Counted from the first letter of the stretch, positions 8,701 to 17,031 are shown. The stretch: 24,993 nucleotides of DNA from Lentisphaeria bacterium UBA1732 (GCA_002315855.1 DCIG01000031.1:10274-35266), one strand, 5' to 3'. Numbers and translations: made by a program. The notes: generated from the letters alone by a model not told the origin.

Positions 8701-9531
8701 ATGCCGATCAAATCTTTCAAGCCTACGACCAAGAGCCGTCGGTACATCGAAACCATTGATTACTCCGCCGAACTGACCAAAAAAGCTCCGGAAAAGTCTC
8801 TGACCTTTGGCAAGCCCTCTACCGGCGCTCGCAACAACGTTGGCCGCATGACCACTCGTTTCCGTGGCGGCGGCAACAAGCGCGCCTATCGTATGATCGA
8901 TTTCCGTCGTGCCAAAGTTGGTATGCCCGCTAAGGTGCAGGCCCTCGAATACGACCCGAATCGTTCTGCTTTCATCGCCCTCATCTCATACGAAGATGGC
9001 GAAAAGGCTTACATCATTGCCCCGGTCGGCCTCAAGGTCGGTCAGATCATTTCCACTGGCTCCAAGGCTGAAATCAAGCCCGGCAATGCCCTCCAGCTGA
9101 AGGACATCCCCGTCGGTACCAGCATCCACAACCTGGAAGTCGTTCCCGGTCGCGGTGCCAAACTGATTCGCGCTGCCGGTCAGTATGCCACTCTCCGTTC
9201 CAAAGACGGCGATTATTGCCAGGTCAAACTTCCCAGTGGTGAAGTTCGTCTGTTCCATGCCAATTGCCTCGCCACCATCGGCCAGGTTGGCAATCTCGAC
9301 CACATGAACATCTCCCTCGGTAAGGCCGGTAAGAAGCGTTACCTCGGTTTCCGTCCTCATGTCCGTGGCGTTGTCCAGAACCCTGTCGACCACCCGATGG
9401 GCGGCGGCGAAGGCCGCTCCTCCGGCGGCGGTCATCCCGTCTCTCCGTGGGGTCAGCTTGCCAAAGGCAAACGCACCCGTCATCCGAAGAAAACCAGCAA
9501 CAAATTCATCGTCGAACGCAGGAAGAAGTAA
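8701..9531 (+). CDS. rplB: 50S ribosomal protein L2
   Basis: L2 is a core 23S rRNA protein needed for subunit association and close to the peptidyl transferase centre. The 276-residue product is full length and carries FRGGGNKRAYRMIDF near the N-terminus and VDHPMGGGEGRSSGGGHP near the C-terminus. The latter holds the conserved His that is essential in E. coli L2. The basic tail KGKRTRHPKKTSN is normal. AAGGAG at about 8688-8693 is a strong ribosome binding site. The gap to rpsS is only 3 bases. Confidence 0.98.
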   Translation: MPIKSFKPTTKSRRYIETIDYSAELTKKAPEKSLTFGKPSTGARNNVGRMTTRFRGGGNKRAYRMIDFRRAKVGMPAKVQALEYDPNRSAFIALISYEDGEKAYIIAPVGLKVGQIISTGSKAEIKPGNALQLKDIPVGTSIHNLEVVPGRGAKLIRAAGQYATLRSKDGDYCQVKLPSGEVRLFHANCLATIGQVGNLDHMNISLGKAGKKRYLGFRPHVRGVVQNPVDHPMGGGEGRSSGGGHPVSPWGQLAKGKRTRHPKKTSNKFIVERRKK

Positions 9532-9534
9532 TCT

Positions 9535-9810
9535 ATGGGACGCTCTATCAAAAAAGGTCCTTTTGTGGACTATCACCTCATCGAGAAAATCGAACGCATG
9601 GAAAAGAGCGGCACCAAGGCTCCGATCAAGACTTGGTCTCGTCGTTCCATGATTATTCCGGAATTTGTCGGTCATACCTTCAATGTGCATAACGGCAAGG
9701 TTTTCAACCCCGTTTTCATCACTGAAAATATGGTCGGACATCGTCTCGGCGAGTTCTCCCCGACACGTACCTTCAAAGGTCACGGCGTCGTCTCCGGCAA
9801 GACTGTCTGA
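9535..9810 (+). CDS. rpsS: 30S ribosomal protein S19
   Basis: S19 binds the 30S head with S13 and contacts the A-site finger. The 91-residue product is full length: MGRSIKKGPFVDYHL, IKTWSRRSMIIPEFVGHTFNVHNGK, and HRLGEFSPTRTFKGHG. It starts 3 bases after rplB, so it is probably translated by coupling. It is the last gene of the cluster here. In most bacteria rplV, rpsC, rplP and rpmC follow; instead a strong terminator begins 37 bases after the stop and the next genes are minus-strand glycoside hydrolases. Confidence 0.98.
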   Translation: MGRSIKKGPFVDYHLIEKIERMEKSGTKAPIKTWSRRSMIIPEFVGHTFNVHNGKVFNPVFITENMVGHRLGEFSPTRTFKGHGVVSGKTV

Positions 9811-9847
9811 TCAGTTTGTCCGGTACAACACTTCGAGTGTTATCCTC

Positions 9848-9884
9848 GACCTCCTTGCGGTTCTCCGTATGGAGGTCTTTTTTT
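9848..9884 (+). terminator. Rho-independent terminator ending the ribosomal operon
   Basis: GACCTCC (9848-9854) pairs with GGAGGTC (9871-9877), and inside it TGCGG pairs with CCGTA around a TTCT tetraloop. Seven T follow (9878-9884). It is a near-perfect intrinsic terminator in the sense direction of rpsS. Confidence 0.9.
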
Positions 9885-9889
9885 GCCCT

Positions 9890-9932
9890 GAGCTGACTTC
9901 AAAGCACCCGGCATGACTTTTGATTTTTGCTC
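9890..9932. repeat. Dispersed palindrome, copy 1 (degenerate)
   Basis: The left arm GAGCTGACTTCAAA and the right arm GACTTTTGATTTTTGCTC are inverted versions of one sequence around a GCACCCGGCAT centre. The right arm has several substitutions compared with the copies at 13882-13919 and 20176-20218. It lies between two convergent terminators, with no gene. Confidence 0.55.
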
Positions 9933-10022
9933 TCCTTTTTTTGATGTCTCCTGTTTGGTCTGTCCGGAGGCGACAGGCGTTTCCTCTCTGCTGTATTTTT
10001 TGGGAAAATAACTCACGCTCCC

Positions 10023-10036
10023 TTGAAACGTTTCAA
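10023..10036. promoter_or_regulatory. Perfect 14-bp palindrome resembling a LacI-family operator
   Basis: TTGAAACGTTTCAA is a perfect palindrome with a central CG, the pattern bound by many LacI/GalR regulators. It overlaps the T tract of the minus-strand terminator of the GH43 operon, so no start site is obvious nearby. It may be chance or a relic. Confidence 0.3.
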
Positions 10037-10062
10037 AAAAAATCCCGGCTCGCAAGCCGGGA
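10035..10062 (-). terminator. Rho-independent terminator of the GH43 operon
   Basis: Read on the minus strand, TCCCGGCT and AGCCGGGA (10043-10050 and 10055-10062) form a perfect 8-bp stem with a 4-base loop. Eight T follow (10042 down to 10035). It lies 33 bases past the stop of the gene at 10096. Confidence 0.92.
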
Positions 10063-10095
10063 ATATCGTTCAGAATTCTTTCAAAAATTCTGATT

Positions 10096-11847
10096 TTATT
10101 TGGCGGGAACGACTTGGGTTCCAAGCGTATAGCCGGAATCATTGACCGCATCCACTGCCACGAAATATTCAGAGTCGGTATTCAGCCCGAATACTGTCAT
10201 TTCTGTGCAGTTGTAAACCTGCCAGTGGAGATTCAGCCGGTCGGCTTTCACTCCGTAGCGTACAATGTAGAAATCGGCGTTTTCGACCGGTTCCCAGCTT
10301 GCATGGAGCATCCTGCGATCTTCGCAGCGTTCTGCTTTTACGCAGGAAACTTCACCGGGCTTTGCGCTCAGACCGCTGCCGAAAACACGGAAGCCGGAGA
10401 CGGAGAATACCATGCCTTCGGGCGTATGCACCGCCGTCAAACGCAGATGTCGCGTCATGATTGGCGCATCCAGCTGGATGTAGTCATGCGGTGCGTCCTG
10501 CGTATTGGTGCTCTTGTCGACGAGAATCTGCCAGTTTTCGCCGTCGTTCGAGACTTCCACGGTGTAGCGGTATGCGTCATTCAGCGGACCGAAAAGTTTC
10601 GCATTGATGTCGGCGAAGTTGATTTGGAGCGCATCCACGCGGCATACTTTGCCCAAATCAACGGCAATCCATTCGCCCGGTTTTCCGGTCGCCGCCGCCC
10701 ATGAGGTTTCGACTTGTTCGTCAAACGCATTTGACGCCGGATATTTCACCTCGTCAAGGACAGATGATGCGGTGCATTTTTTGTTCAGCGACACGAGCAT
10801 CCACCCTGCGAGATTGTTGTCGCCGGGGGTGGCTGTTGTGCCGGGGAAAAGTTGCGGATAATCGCTGAGATAGGTGTTGCACCAGTACTGATCGGCTGTT
10901 CCGTCCCCGTTGGAAATGAATTTGACGGGGAAGAGTCCGATGCGGCGTTCAAAGTCGAAATTGACGCCCACGACCATCGTAACCACGCGCCAGCAGACAC
11001 CGTCTTTCGCGTAGAACGAGCTGCCGTGTCCTGCTGACCCGATGAATCCGCCCGGTTTCCACACGGCGGGGCTGTAATCCGTATAGGTATACGGTCCCAG
11101 CGGATGATCTGCCACCACGATTCCGTCTGCATATTCGCGGTCCTCGGTGCCGGGGGCGGAGTATTGCAGATAGTAGCGTCCGCCGTGCTTGAGCATGGTT
11201 GACCCTTCCATCCACGGCGGCAAATCGATTCTTGACCCCGTTTTGCAAATCAGGTTGCGGCCTTCCCAGCCGTGTTCAGCCGGATTGATGGCGGCAATCA
11301 GCACCGTCGGTTCCCCGATTGGTTCAAAATTGTTGGCCGCATCCAGTTCCTGTCCGTAAATCGGCTGGTCGGGAGAAGACCCCCAGTAGACATAGACGCG
11401 TCCGTCGTCATCGGTGAAGAGGTCCGGGTCTGCCATTTTCTCGAAATCGCGCAGTTTTTCCCATTTCCCCGTATGCGGGTCGTCGGTGGCATACAGTGCG
11501 CATCCGTTGGATGCCATCAGAATCCACTTCCCGTTGACCACTGTAACGGACGGTGCATAATCTTCCACAGGGAAGTTTTCGGGGATAATCAAATCCCAGT
11601 GAATCAAGTCAGTCGAGTGAAAATAACCCCCGCTTTTCGACAGGAAAAGCCAGTATTCGCCGTCCCGTGAAACGATGTACGGGTCTGCGGCTTCACGCCC
11701 GTACTGTTTCCCGCGGAACTGATAGTCTTCCAGCGCGAAACGGTAGGACAGATTGATTGGGTTGCAGAATGTTGCGGGGCGGGACAAAGAACCTGCCGCC
11801 GTATTCGCTGCGGCGGCAGGTTTGAAAGTATTCAGAGAATGTTTCAT
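10096..11847 (-). CDS. GH43 glycosidase with F5/8C carbohydrate-binding and FnIII domains
   Basis: The 583-residue protein is a five-bladed beta-propeller glycosidase, likely acting on arabinose- or xylose-containing glycans. Catalytic residues fit GH43: D55 in ADPY (base), D140 in ADPDLF (pKa modulator) and E214 in MEGS (acid). The propeller runs to about residue 335. It is followed by a discoidin (F5/8C, CBM32-like) domain at about 355-490, with NAFDEQVETSW and GEWIAVDLGK, and a fibronectin III domain at about 497-583. No signal peptide is visible: the N-terminus is MKHSLNTFKP followed by an Ala-rich stretch. That is odd for a protein with binding modules, whereas its operon partner upstream is secreted. 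Only the family is clear; the substrate is not. It starts 24 bases after the tandem GH43 gene, so the two are co-transcribed. Confidence 0.9.
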   Translation of the reverse strand: MKHSLNTFKPAAAANTAAGSLSRPATFCNPINLSYRFALEDYQFRGKQYGREAADPYIVSRDGEYWLFLSKSGGYFHSTDLIHWDLIIPENFPVEDYAPSVTVVNGKWILMASNGCALYATDDPHTGKWEKLRDFEKMADPDLFTDDDGRVYVYWGSSPDQPIYGQELDAANNFEPIGEPTVLIAAINPAEHGWEGRNLICKTGSRIDLPPWMEGSTMLKHGGRYYLQYSAPGTEDREYADGIVVADHPLGPYTYTDYSPAVWKPGGFIGSAGHGSSFYAKDGVCWRVVTMVVGVNFDFERRIGLFPVKFISNGDGTADQYWCNTYLSDYPQLFPGTTATPGDNNLAGWMLVSLNKKCTASSVLDEVKYPASNAFDEQVETSWAAATGKPGEWIAVDLGKVCRVDALQINFADINAKLFGPLNDAYRYTVEVSNDGENWQILVDKSTNTQDAPHDYIQLDAPIMTRHLRLTAVHTPEGMVFSVSGFRVFGSGLSAKPGEVSCVKAERCEDRRMLHASWEPVENADFYIVRYGVKADRLNLHWQVYNCTEMTVFGLNTDSEYFVAVDAVNDSGYTLGTQVVPAK

Positions 11848-11871
11848 GTTTTTTTCTTGAAATGCCTGAAC

Positions 11872-13863
11872 TTATTTGATTGGGGCGGGACCTTCTTTGG
11901 TCTGGTCAACGCGTTTGATGCTGCCGTCTTCATTGAAGAAGAGTTCATCCACGCAGACTGCGCGGCGTCCCAGTGCGCCTCTCTTGCCGTTCAGGGTGAG
12001 GTCGGCGTTGTGGTAGAACAGGAATGTGCGGCCCTTGAAATCCACCACTGCGGGGTGAATTGTGAAGCTGTTGCGGGCGGACCCGGTAACCTGTCCTTTG
12101 TAAGTCCACGGCCCGGTGATTTTGTCGGCCGTGGCGTAGGCGATTACTTCGTTGCCCTGCGGATTCTTGTGGTTGGCTTCGTCGCCGTAAGTACGGGACG
12201 CGTAGATGCAGTAGTATTTGCCGTTGCGCTTGTACAGCCACGGACCTTCTTCATAGCTTGTCATCTTCAGATCGATGATTTCGCCGTCGCGTTCAACCAT
12301 GTTCGGTTTGAGCTTGCACAGGTAGCAGTTGCCGTTGCCCCAGCAGAGCCATGCGGTTCCGTCGTCGTCGATGAGGCAGGTCGGGTCGATGTCGTTGCCC
12401 CACATGAATCCGTTGGTGAGGTTGTCGATGATGATCGGTTCTGCAACCGGTTTGAACGGTCCGGTCGGAGAATCTGCCACGGCCACGTTGATGGAGTTCG
12501 CGCCGTGCTTGGAGTTCTGAATCGTGCAGTACCAGTAGTATTTCCCGTCTTTCTTCACCACCTGCGATGCCCACGAGGAATTCGGTTTGCCGTTTGCGAA
12601 ATCGCTGGATGCGAGCAGGTCGCCGTAGCTCTTCCAGTTCACCAGGTCTTTGGTGGAGTAGCACCGCCATGCCACGATGTTGAACATCTGTCCGTCTGCG
12701 GCGTCGTCATGACCGGTGTACACATACAGAGTGTCGCCATCCACGAGGGTGGCCGGGTCTGCCGTCCACACGTCGCGGAAAATCGGGTTGCCCTGAGACT
12801 TGAATTCTGTTACCTTGGAATTGTCCTTCGCGGGAGCTGCGGCGGCTCCGCCCCAGATGCCTTCTTTGGTCATGGTAACTTTGTTGTAGGTCCCGTCGGC
12901 GTTCATGGTCAGCTTGTCGATGCAGACAGAGCGGTTGAAACTTCCGCCTTTCGGGAGCCCGTTGGCTGCCGGCAGGGAACCGTCATGATAGAAGAAATAC
13001 CACTGCCCCTTGAAATTGGCAATACCGGGGTGGTTGGTGCTGCTGTTGTTGTTGGCGTCGCAGAGCAGTCCCTTGACGTCAAACGGACCTTCCATGCTGT
13101 CGGCCATGGCGTAGGCGATCTTGCTGGGGTTGAATCCGGTCGGGAACGTCAGATAATATTTCTTGCCGTACTTGTGAATCCACGGTCCTTCGGTGAAACG
13201 GTAGCCGTTCCAGTTGACGTTCATCAGCTTGATTTCGCCGTCGAGTTCCACCATGTTCTTTTTCAGCTTGGCGTAATAGCACGCACCGTTGCCCCACACC
13301 AGATAAGCCTGTCCGTCGTCATCGATGAGTACGGACGGGTCGATGCAGGCCCACGAGTGAGATGTCGCGAAGCAGTCGGACGGCTTGACCAGTTGTTTCC
13401 CGATTGCGTCTTTGTACGGACCTTCGGGCTTGTCTGCCACTGCCACGCCGATGCCTGCACCGTTGGTGCTGATGTACAGATAATACTTCCCGTCGCGGGG
13501 AATCATCTGGGCGGCGTAAGCGGTGTGGGTGGTATCCCACTTGAATCCTTCAATCGGAATCGGCGTCGGATATTCGGTCCACGTCTTCATGTCTTTGGTG
13601 GAGAAAAGACACCAGTCTTTCATCACGTAGTTTCCGTTCGGACGTCCGTTTTCTGCCGTGTGGTCATGGCTGGTGATGAGCCACAGGGTGTCGCCGATCA
13701 CGACCGGAGCCGGGTCTGCGGTGAATTTGTGCTTGAACATCGGGTTTCCGGTGGGCTTGTATTCACCGATTGGCTTGACTTCCTGTGCGGTGAGCGTGAA
13801 GCACGCCGCGGCGGAGGCGATTGCACAGACGAGTGCGAATGCTCTGTGTTTGAGTGAGGACAT
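11872..13863 (-). CDS. Secreted protein with two tandem GH43 domains
   Basis: The 663-residue product has a signal peptide (basic MSSLKHR, then a hydrophobic Ala-rich core, cleavage likely near TAQ at 25-27). Two complete GH43 propellers follow, at about 38-335 and 355-655, joined by an Ala/Pro linker at about 338-350. Each keeps the catalytic triad: D50, D175 and E225 in the first, D369, D493 and E539 in the second. The halves are clearly homologous (TADP, IDDDG-A-L-WGNG, EGPW, and a closing VCVDEL or VCIDKL strand). It probably removes arabinosyl or xylosyl residues in the periplasm or outside. The two domains may differ in specificity. The ATG has only a weak A-rich upstream region as ribosome binding site. 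The gene has a long leader and its own promoter. Confidence 0.9.
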   Translation of the reverse strand: MSSLKHRAFALVCAIASAAACFTLTAQEVKPIGEYKPTGNPMFKHKFTADPAPVVIGDTLWLITSHDHTAENGRPNGNYVMKDWCLFSTKDMKTWTEYPTPIPIEGFKWDTTHTAYAAQMIPRDGKYYLYISTNGAGIGVAVADKPEGPYKDAIGKQLVKPSDCFATSHSWACIDPSVLIDDDGQAYLVWGNGACYYAKLKKNMVELDGEIKLMNVNWNGYRFTEGPWIHKYGKKYYLTFPTGFNPSKIAYAMADSMEGPFDVKGLLCDANNNSSTNHPGIANFKGQWYFFYHDGSLPAANGLPKGGSFNRSVCIDKLTMNADGTYNKVTMTKEGIWGGAAAAPAKDNSKVTEFKSQGNPIFRDVWTADPATLVDGDTLYVYTGHDDAADGQMFNIVAWRCYSTKDLVNWKSYGDLLASSDFANGKPNSSWASQVVKKDGKYYWYCTIQNSKHGANSINVAVADSPTGPFKPVAEPIIIDNLTNGFMWGNDIDPTCLIDDDGTAWLCWGNGNCYLCKLKPNMVERDGEIIDLKMTSYEEGPWLYKRNGKYYCIYASRTYGDEANHKNPQGNEVIAYATADKITGPWTYKGQVTGSARNSFTIHPAVVDFKGRTFLFYHNADLTLNGKRGALGRRAVCVDELFFNEDGSIKRVDQTKEGPAPIK

Positions 13864-13881
13864 TGTTGTTTTCTTTCTTTG

Positions 13882-13919
13882 GAGTTGATTTCAAAGTCTC
13901 TGACTTTTGAAATCGGCTC
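13882..13919. repeat. Dispersed palindrome, copy 2, in the leader of the tandem GH43 gene
   Basis: GAGTTGATTTCAAAGTC and, inverted, GAGCCGATTTCAAAAGTC form a long hairpin with a very short loop. It ends 18 bases before the start codon of the minus-strand gene at 13863, inside its predicted untranslated leader. The arms match the copy at 20176-20218, but the centre is shorter (TCTCTGAC in place of GCTCCCGGCAGGAC). Confidence 0.7.
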
Positions 13920-13928
13920 TTTGGGTTG

Positions 13929-13975
13929 GACGTTTTGCCGTCTGCATTTTCTGCGAATCCTTTTTCAGGTTCGCA
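13929..13975 (-). other. Two further hairpins in the tandem GH43 leader
   Basis: GACG/CGTC (13929-13932 and 13939-13942) has a 6-base loop. TGCGAA/TTCGCA (13952-13957 and 13970-13975) encloses an inner CCT/AGG. With the palindrome at 13882-13919 they give three stem-loops in a leader of about 185 bases. No known riboswitch class is recognised. Confidence 0.4.
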
Positions 13976-14053
13976 TCCATGCTTCCGGTAAAAAGTCGTG
14001 AGAAATGTATGAGAAAAATAAGTTGTTTTTTTTGATTTGAAAATCTTCTATAT

Positions 14054-14081
14054 ATTATAATGCACGATTTCATTTTATCAA
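14054..14081 (-). promoter_or_regulatory. Promoter of the tandem GH43 / GH43 operon
   Basis: On the minus strand a -35 TTGATA (14081-14076) and a consensus -10 TATAAT (14059-14054) are 16 bases apart. Transcription would start near 14047. The 363-base gap around it holds this promoter, the leader hairpins, one dispersed palindrome and the GH2 terminator; no gene is visible. Confidence 0.7.
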
Positions 14082-14166
14082 TCGAAAATCCCCCATTTTT
14101 CACAAAAAATTTTCGTTTTTATTGCAAAATCTCTCCCCTGCATCGCTTTCCCCCTCTTCCTGCGTG

Positions 14167-14201
14167 AAAAAAGCCGCCGTATCGGACGTGATACAGCGGC
14201 T
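14167..14201 (-). terminator. Rho-independent terminator of the GH2 gene
   Basis: AGCCGC-GTATC and GATAC-GCGGCT (14172-14201) form an 11-bp stem with one internal mismatch. On the minus strand it is followed by six T. It starts 26 bases after the stop of the gene at 14227. Confidence 0.88.
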
Positions 14202-14226
14202 GACTTGCCTTGATGTTTCTTGTCCG

Positions 14227-16842
14227 TTACTTGGAATTGACGTAGACGGAGAAACGGCTGATTCCTGTGGATTCTTTAAAGCTGATTCGGAAGAAAAGTC
14301 CTGTTGCAGGTGTATTCGAGTTGAAGCGGATTTCCTTTACCGCATTGCCCGAATATTCACTGACCTTGCTCCATTCCTTGTTGTCCATGCTTGATTCCAG
14401 CAGGTAATACGGTACTGCCTTGGTCAAATCGATTTCCAGTCTGTTGGCCGGCGTGAAGCGTTCCGGTGTTACCGTGAACCACGGTGTTTTATCGGTGCTG
14501 GCAGGCATCCAGTATGTTGCCGGATTTTGATCCACTGCGTAAGCCGGAGAATAATCCCCTGAAGTGGATGAAACGTAGGTCGGACGGAAAATCCCCTGAT
14601 CATCGTTTGTGGTGTCGCGCACTTTGCTGTGATCGGTTGTGTAGCGCACGTAAGGCAAATCCTTCAGGTTTTGTTCTTTGCCCTTGTAGGCGGGTGCATT
14701 GGAAGACTTGATTGTGATGCGGTTGCTCTTGAGCCCCGGAGACGTTGCTTCCACCACGGTTTCACCTGCGTAATAGGCGCGCATATCAATGGAGCATTTG
14801 CCTTCGATGATCTTGATGTCGCTTCCTTTGTTCTGGAATGTGATGCTGCTTCCGGTGGGCAGTTCGCCCGGTCCGCTGACGATGCGGATGGTTACATCCG
14901 GTGAATTGCTGAGTGCTTTCCCGTTCTTGTCCACGATGGTGGCGAAAAGCTGAACGTCATCTGTTCCGTCTGCGTATTTGATTTCATTCTTGTCGGCGGT
15001 GAGTTTGACCTCGTATGCTTCGCCTGCCGTCGGCCATTCAGGATGTTTTACGCCTGCGTAATTTTCCCGGTACCAGTACCAGAGGCGTTTCGGCAGACGG
15101 TGATAGTCCATCGTGCCCATCCAGCCGTACCGTCCGCCTACGCTTCCGTGGTCGATTCCGCACCACAGAATTTCGCCGCTGCGCCATTCATAGACGCGCT
15201 TTCCCTGAATGCCGTCGCCGCCGAATCCGGGGATGAAATCGCCGGGACGTTCGGATATCGTTGAACCGTATTCCGAGACAATGTTTGGAATTCCCGGATT
15301 CAGATATTCGCGCAGACGTGCCCCGTCCCCGTTGTAACCTGCGATGTCGCCGGTTTTGTCTATCTGTCCGCGCTGTACTCCGCCAACTGCCGCCAAACGC
15401 GACGGGTCGAGTTCGTGCGTATATGCCACCAGTTCTTTCAGGAAGCGGCGCACTTCGCCAAGTTCCTGGTTCCGCGTGAAGAATACTTCGTTGCACATAC
15501 TCCAGCACAGGATGGACGGGCTGTTTCTGTGAATCCGTATCATATCGCGCAGACTGTTGCGGACGCTCTGTTCAAATTCCTGACGCTGAGATGTCTGCAC
15601 CGGATATGCAGGTGCTCCTCCCCAGTAACCGTCTCCGCTGAATCCGCCTGTCCCCCAGAAGCAGTTTTCGCTCCAGAAGAACATCCCCAGCTTGTCGCAG
15701 GCCTGCACAAAACCCTGGTCATGAGGATAATGGCTTCCGCGGATAATCTCGAAACCGATGTCTTTCATGTATTGCACGTCGCGTGCGAATGCGGCATCCG
15801 TTGCGGCATCGCCCCAGCCCGCGCGGTCCTGATGGACGTTTGCTCCGCGCAGATAAAGACGCTCGCCGTTGAGGTAGAATCCTGTATCTTTATCCCACTT
15901 GACCCAGCGGCAGCCGAATGTCGTGTTGTAGGTGTCTGCGACTTTCCCGTTGATGGTCAGCTCGGACACTGCCGTGTACAGACTTGGTGTTTTCGGTGTC
16001 CACAGTTCCGGATTTTTGATTTCCGGCGCGGTCTGGTCGAATGTGATGGTCTTTCCCGCATCGATTTTCATGGTGGTGGAGACACTTGTCAATTCTTTCC
16101 CGTTCGGCGCATAAATGAGCGTCTTCAGCGATGCCGTAACATCTTTTTCGCTGTCGTTTACCACGTCCGTTTTCACGGAAATCGTCGCCGCTTCCTTGCT
16201 GATGACGGGGGTGGTTACGAATGTCCCGTACCAGTCCACGTGAACCGGATTCATGACGCGGATGTGCACATCGCGGTACACGCCGCCGGAGAACGTATGT
16301 TCTCCCCCTCGCGGTGCCAGTGTCGGACGCCACAGATTGTTCACGCGCAAGGCAATCACGTTTTTCTGCCCCGGCTTCACGAGCTTGGTGATGTCGAAAC
16401 GGAAGCCCGTATACCCGCCCAGATGGGTCCCTGCCAGTTCGCCGTTCACGAATACCTGGATTTCCTGAAATGCTCCGTCGAAATCCAGCATGACGCGTTT
16501 CCCGTTCCAGTCTGCGGGCGCGTTCAGTGTCTTGCGGTACCAGCCGAATCCCACATAGAAGCGTTCTGAAAGAAAGTACGGCATACTGAACGAATGCGGC
16601 AGGTGGATGCCTCTCCACTGCGAATCATCGAACGCGGTTGCCTGCGCTCCCGTGATGTCGCCCATTTGGAACTTCCATTCGCGGTTGAAGTTGTATTCCA
16701 TGCGTGGGCTGGTCCCGTTGGACAATGCCTTTCCCGGCTCAGGTGTGAGTCCGGGATCATTGTAGTTCGGTGCCGCCATGACGGACATTTGGAGACTTGC
16801 GGCGGATGCGCAAATCAGAAAGAGTGATTTCAGGTGCTGCAT
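14227..16842 (-). CDS. Secreted glycoside hydrolase family 2 (beta-galactosidase-like)
   Basis: This 871-residue retaining glycosidase is probably a beta-galactosidase or a related GH2 enzyme acting on oligosaccharides. A signal peptide (MQHLKSLFLICASAASL, cleavage near MAA at 22-24) sends it out of the cytoplasm. The sugar-binding jelly roll (about 50-195) contains GFGWYRKTL and GGVYRDVHI. An Ig-like domain and then the TIM barrel follow from about 315. The acid/base is E452 in CNEV and the nucleophile is E524 in SEYG. RGANVHQDRAGWG and RGSHYPHD are standard barrel motifs. After a further Ig-like domain, the C-terminal 130 residues look like an F5/8C-type binding module. An AGGA lies just before the start. 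It has its own promoter and terminator, so it is a single-gene unit. Exact sugar specificity cannot be told. Confidence 0.92.
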   Translation of the reverse strand: MQHLKSLFLICASAASLQMSVMAAPNYNDPGLTPEPGKALSNGTSPRMEYNFNREWKFQMGDITGAQATAFDDSQWRGIHLPHSFSMPYFLSERFYVGFGWYRKTLNAPADWNGKRVMLDFDGAFQEIQVFVNGELAGTHLGGYTGFRFDITKLVKPGQKNVIALRVNNLWRPTLAPRGGEHTFSGGVYRDVHIRVMNPVHVDWYGTFVTTPVISKEAATISVKTDVVNDSEKDVTASLKTLIYAPNGKELTSVSTTMKIDAGKTITFDQTAPEIKNPELWTPKTPSLYTAVSELTINGKVADTYNTTFGCRWVKWDKDTGFYLNGERLYLRGANVHQDRAGWGDAATDAAFARDVQYMKDIGFEIIRGSHYPHDQGFVQACDKLGMFFWSENCFWGTGGFSGDGYWGGAPAYPVQTSQRQEFEQSVRNSLRDMIRIHRNSPSILCWSMCNEVFFTRNQELGEVRRFLKELVAYTHELDPSRLAAVGGVQRGQIDKTGDIAGYNGDGARLREYLNPGIPNIVSEYGSTISERPGDFIPGFGGDGIQGKRVYEWRSGEILWCGIDHGSVGGRYGWMGTMDYHRLPKRLWYWYRENYAGVKHPEWPTAGEAYEVKLTADKNEIKYADGTDDVQLFATIVDKNGKALSNSPDVTIRIVSGPGELPTGSSITFQNKGSDIKIIEGKCSIDMRAYYAGETVVEATSPGLKSNRITIKSSNAPAYKGKEQNLKDLPYVRYTTDHSKVRDTTNDDQGIFRPTYVSSTSGDYSPAYAVDQNPATYWMPASTDKTPWFTVTPERFTPANRLEIDLTKAVPYYLLESSMDNKEWSKVSEYSGNAVKEIRFNSNTPATGLFFRISFKESTGISRFSVYVNSK

Positions 16843-16897
16843 ATTCTGTCCTGTTGGTTGGCTTTTATGAAGTTGATTTCAGATGATTTTTCGTCAT

Positions 16898-16925
16898 ACT
16901 ATACAGCGTTTTTATCAAAAAACAA
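16898..16925 (-). promoter_or_regulatory. Candidate promoter of the GH2 gene
   Basis: On the minus strand a -35 TTGTTT (16925-16920) and a -10 TATAGT (16903-16898) are 16 bases apart, with the start codon about 55 bases downstream. A half copy of the dispersed palindrome, GTTGATTTCA at 16872-16881, lies between the promoter and the gene. Confidence 0.45.
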
Positions 16926-17031
16926 ACACAATCCTGTCTTCATTGTCAAAATAACCCGTTTTTAACATATCTCTGCTCCATGGATGGAGATACACTTTCA
17001 TGGTTTTTCTCCGTTTCCCTCAAAATACAAA

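Noticed and set aside
11839..13857. Long plus-strand open frame (672 codons) opposite the tandem GH43 gene
   Set aside because: The minus strand has a signal peptide and two complete GH43 catalytic triads. The plus frame is Val/Phe-rich without motifs.
15415..16569. Plus-strand open frame of 384 codons opposite the GH2 gene
   Set aside because: It is antisense to well-conserved GH2 motifs, with no ribosome binding site or domain.
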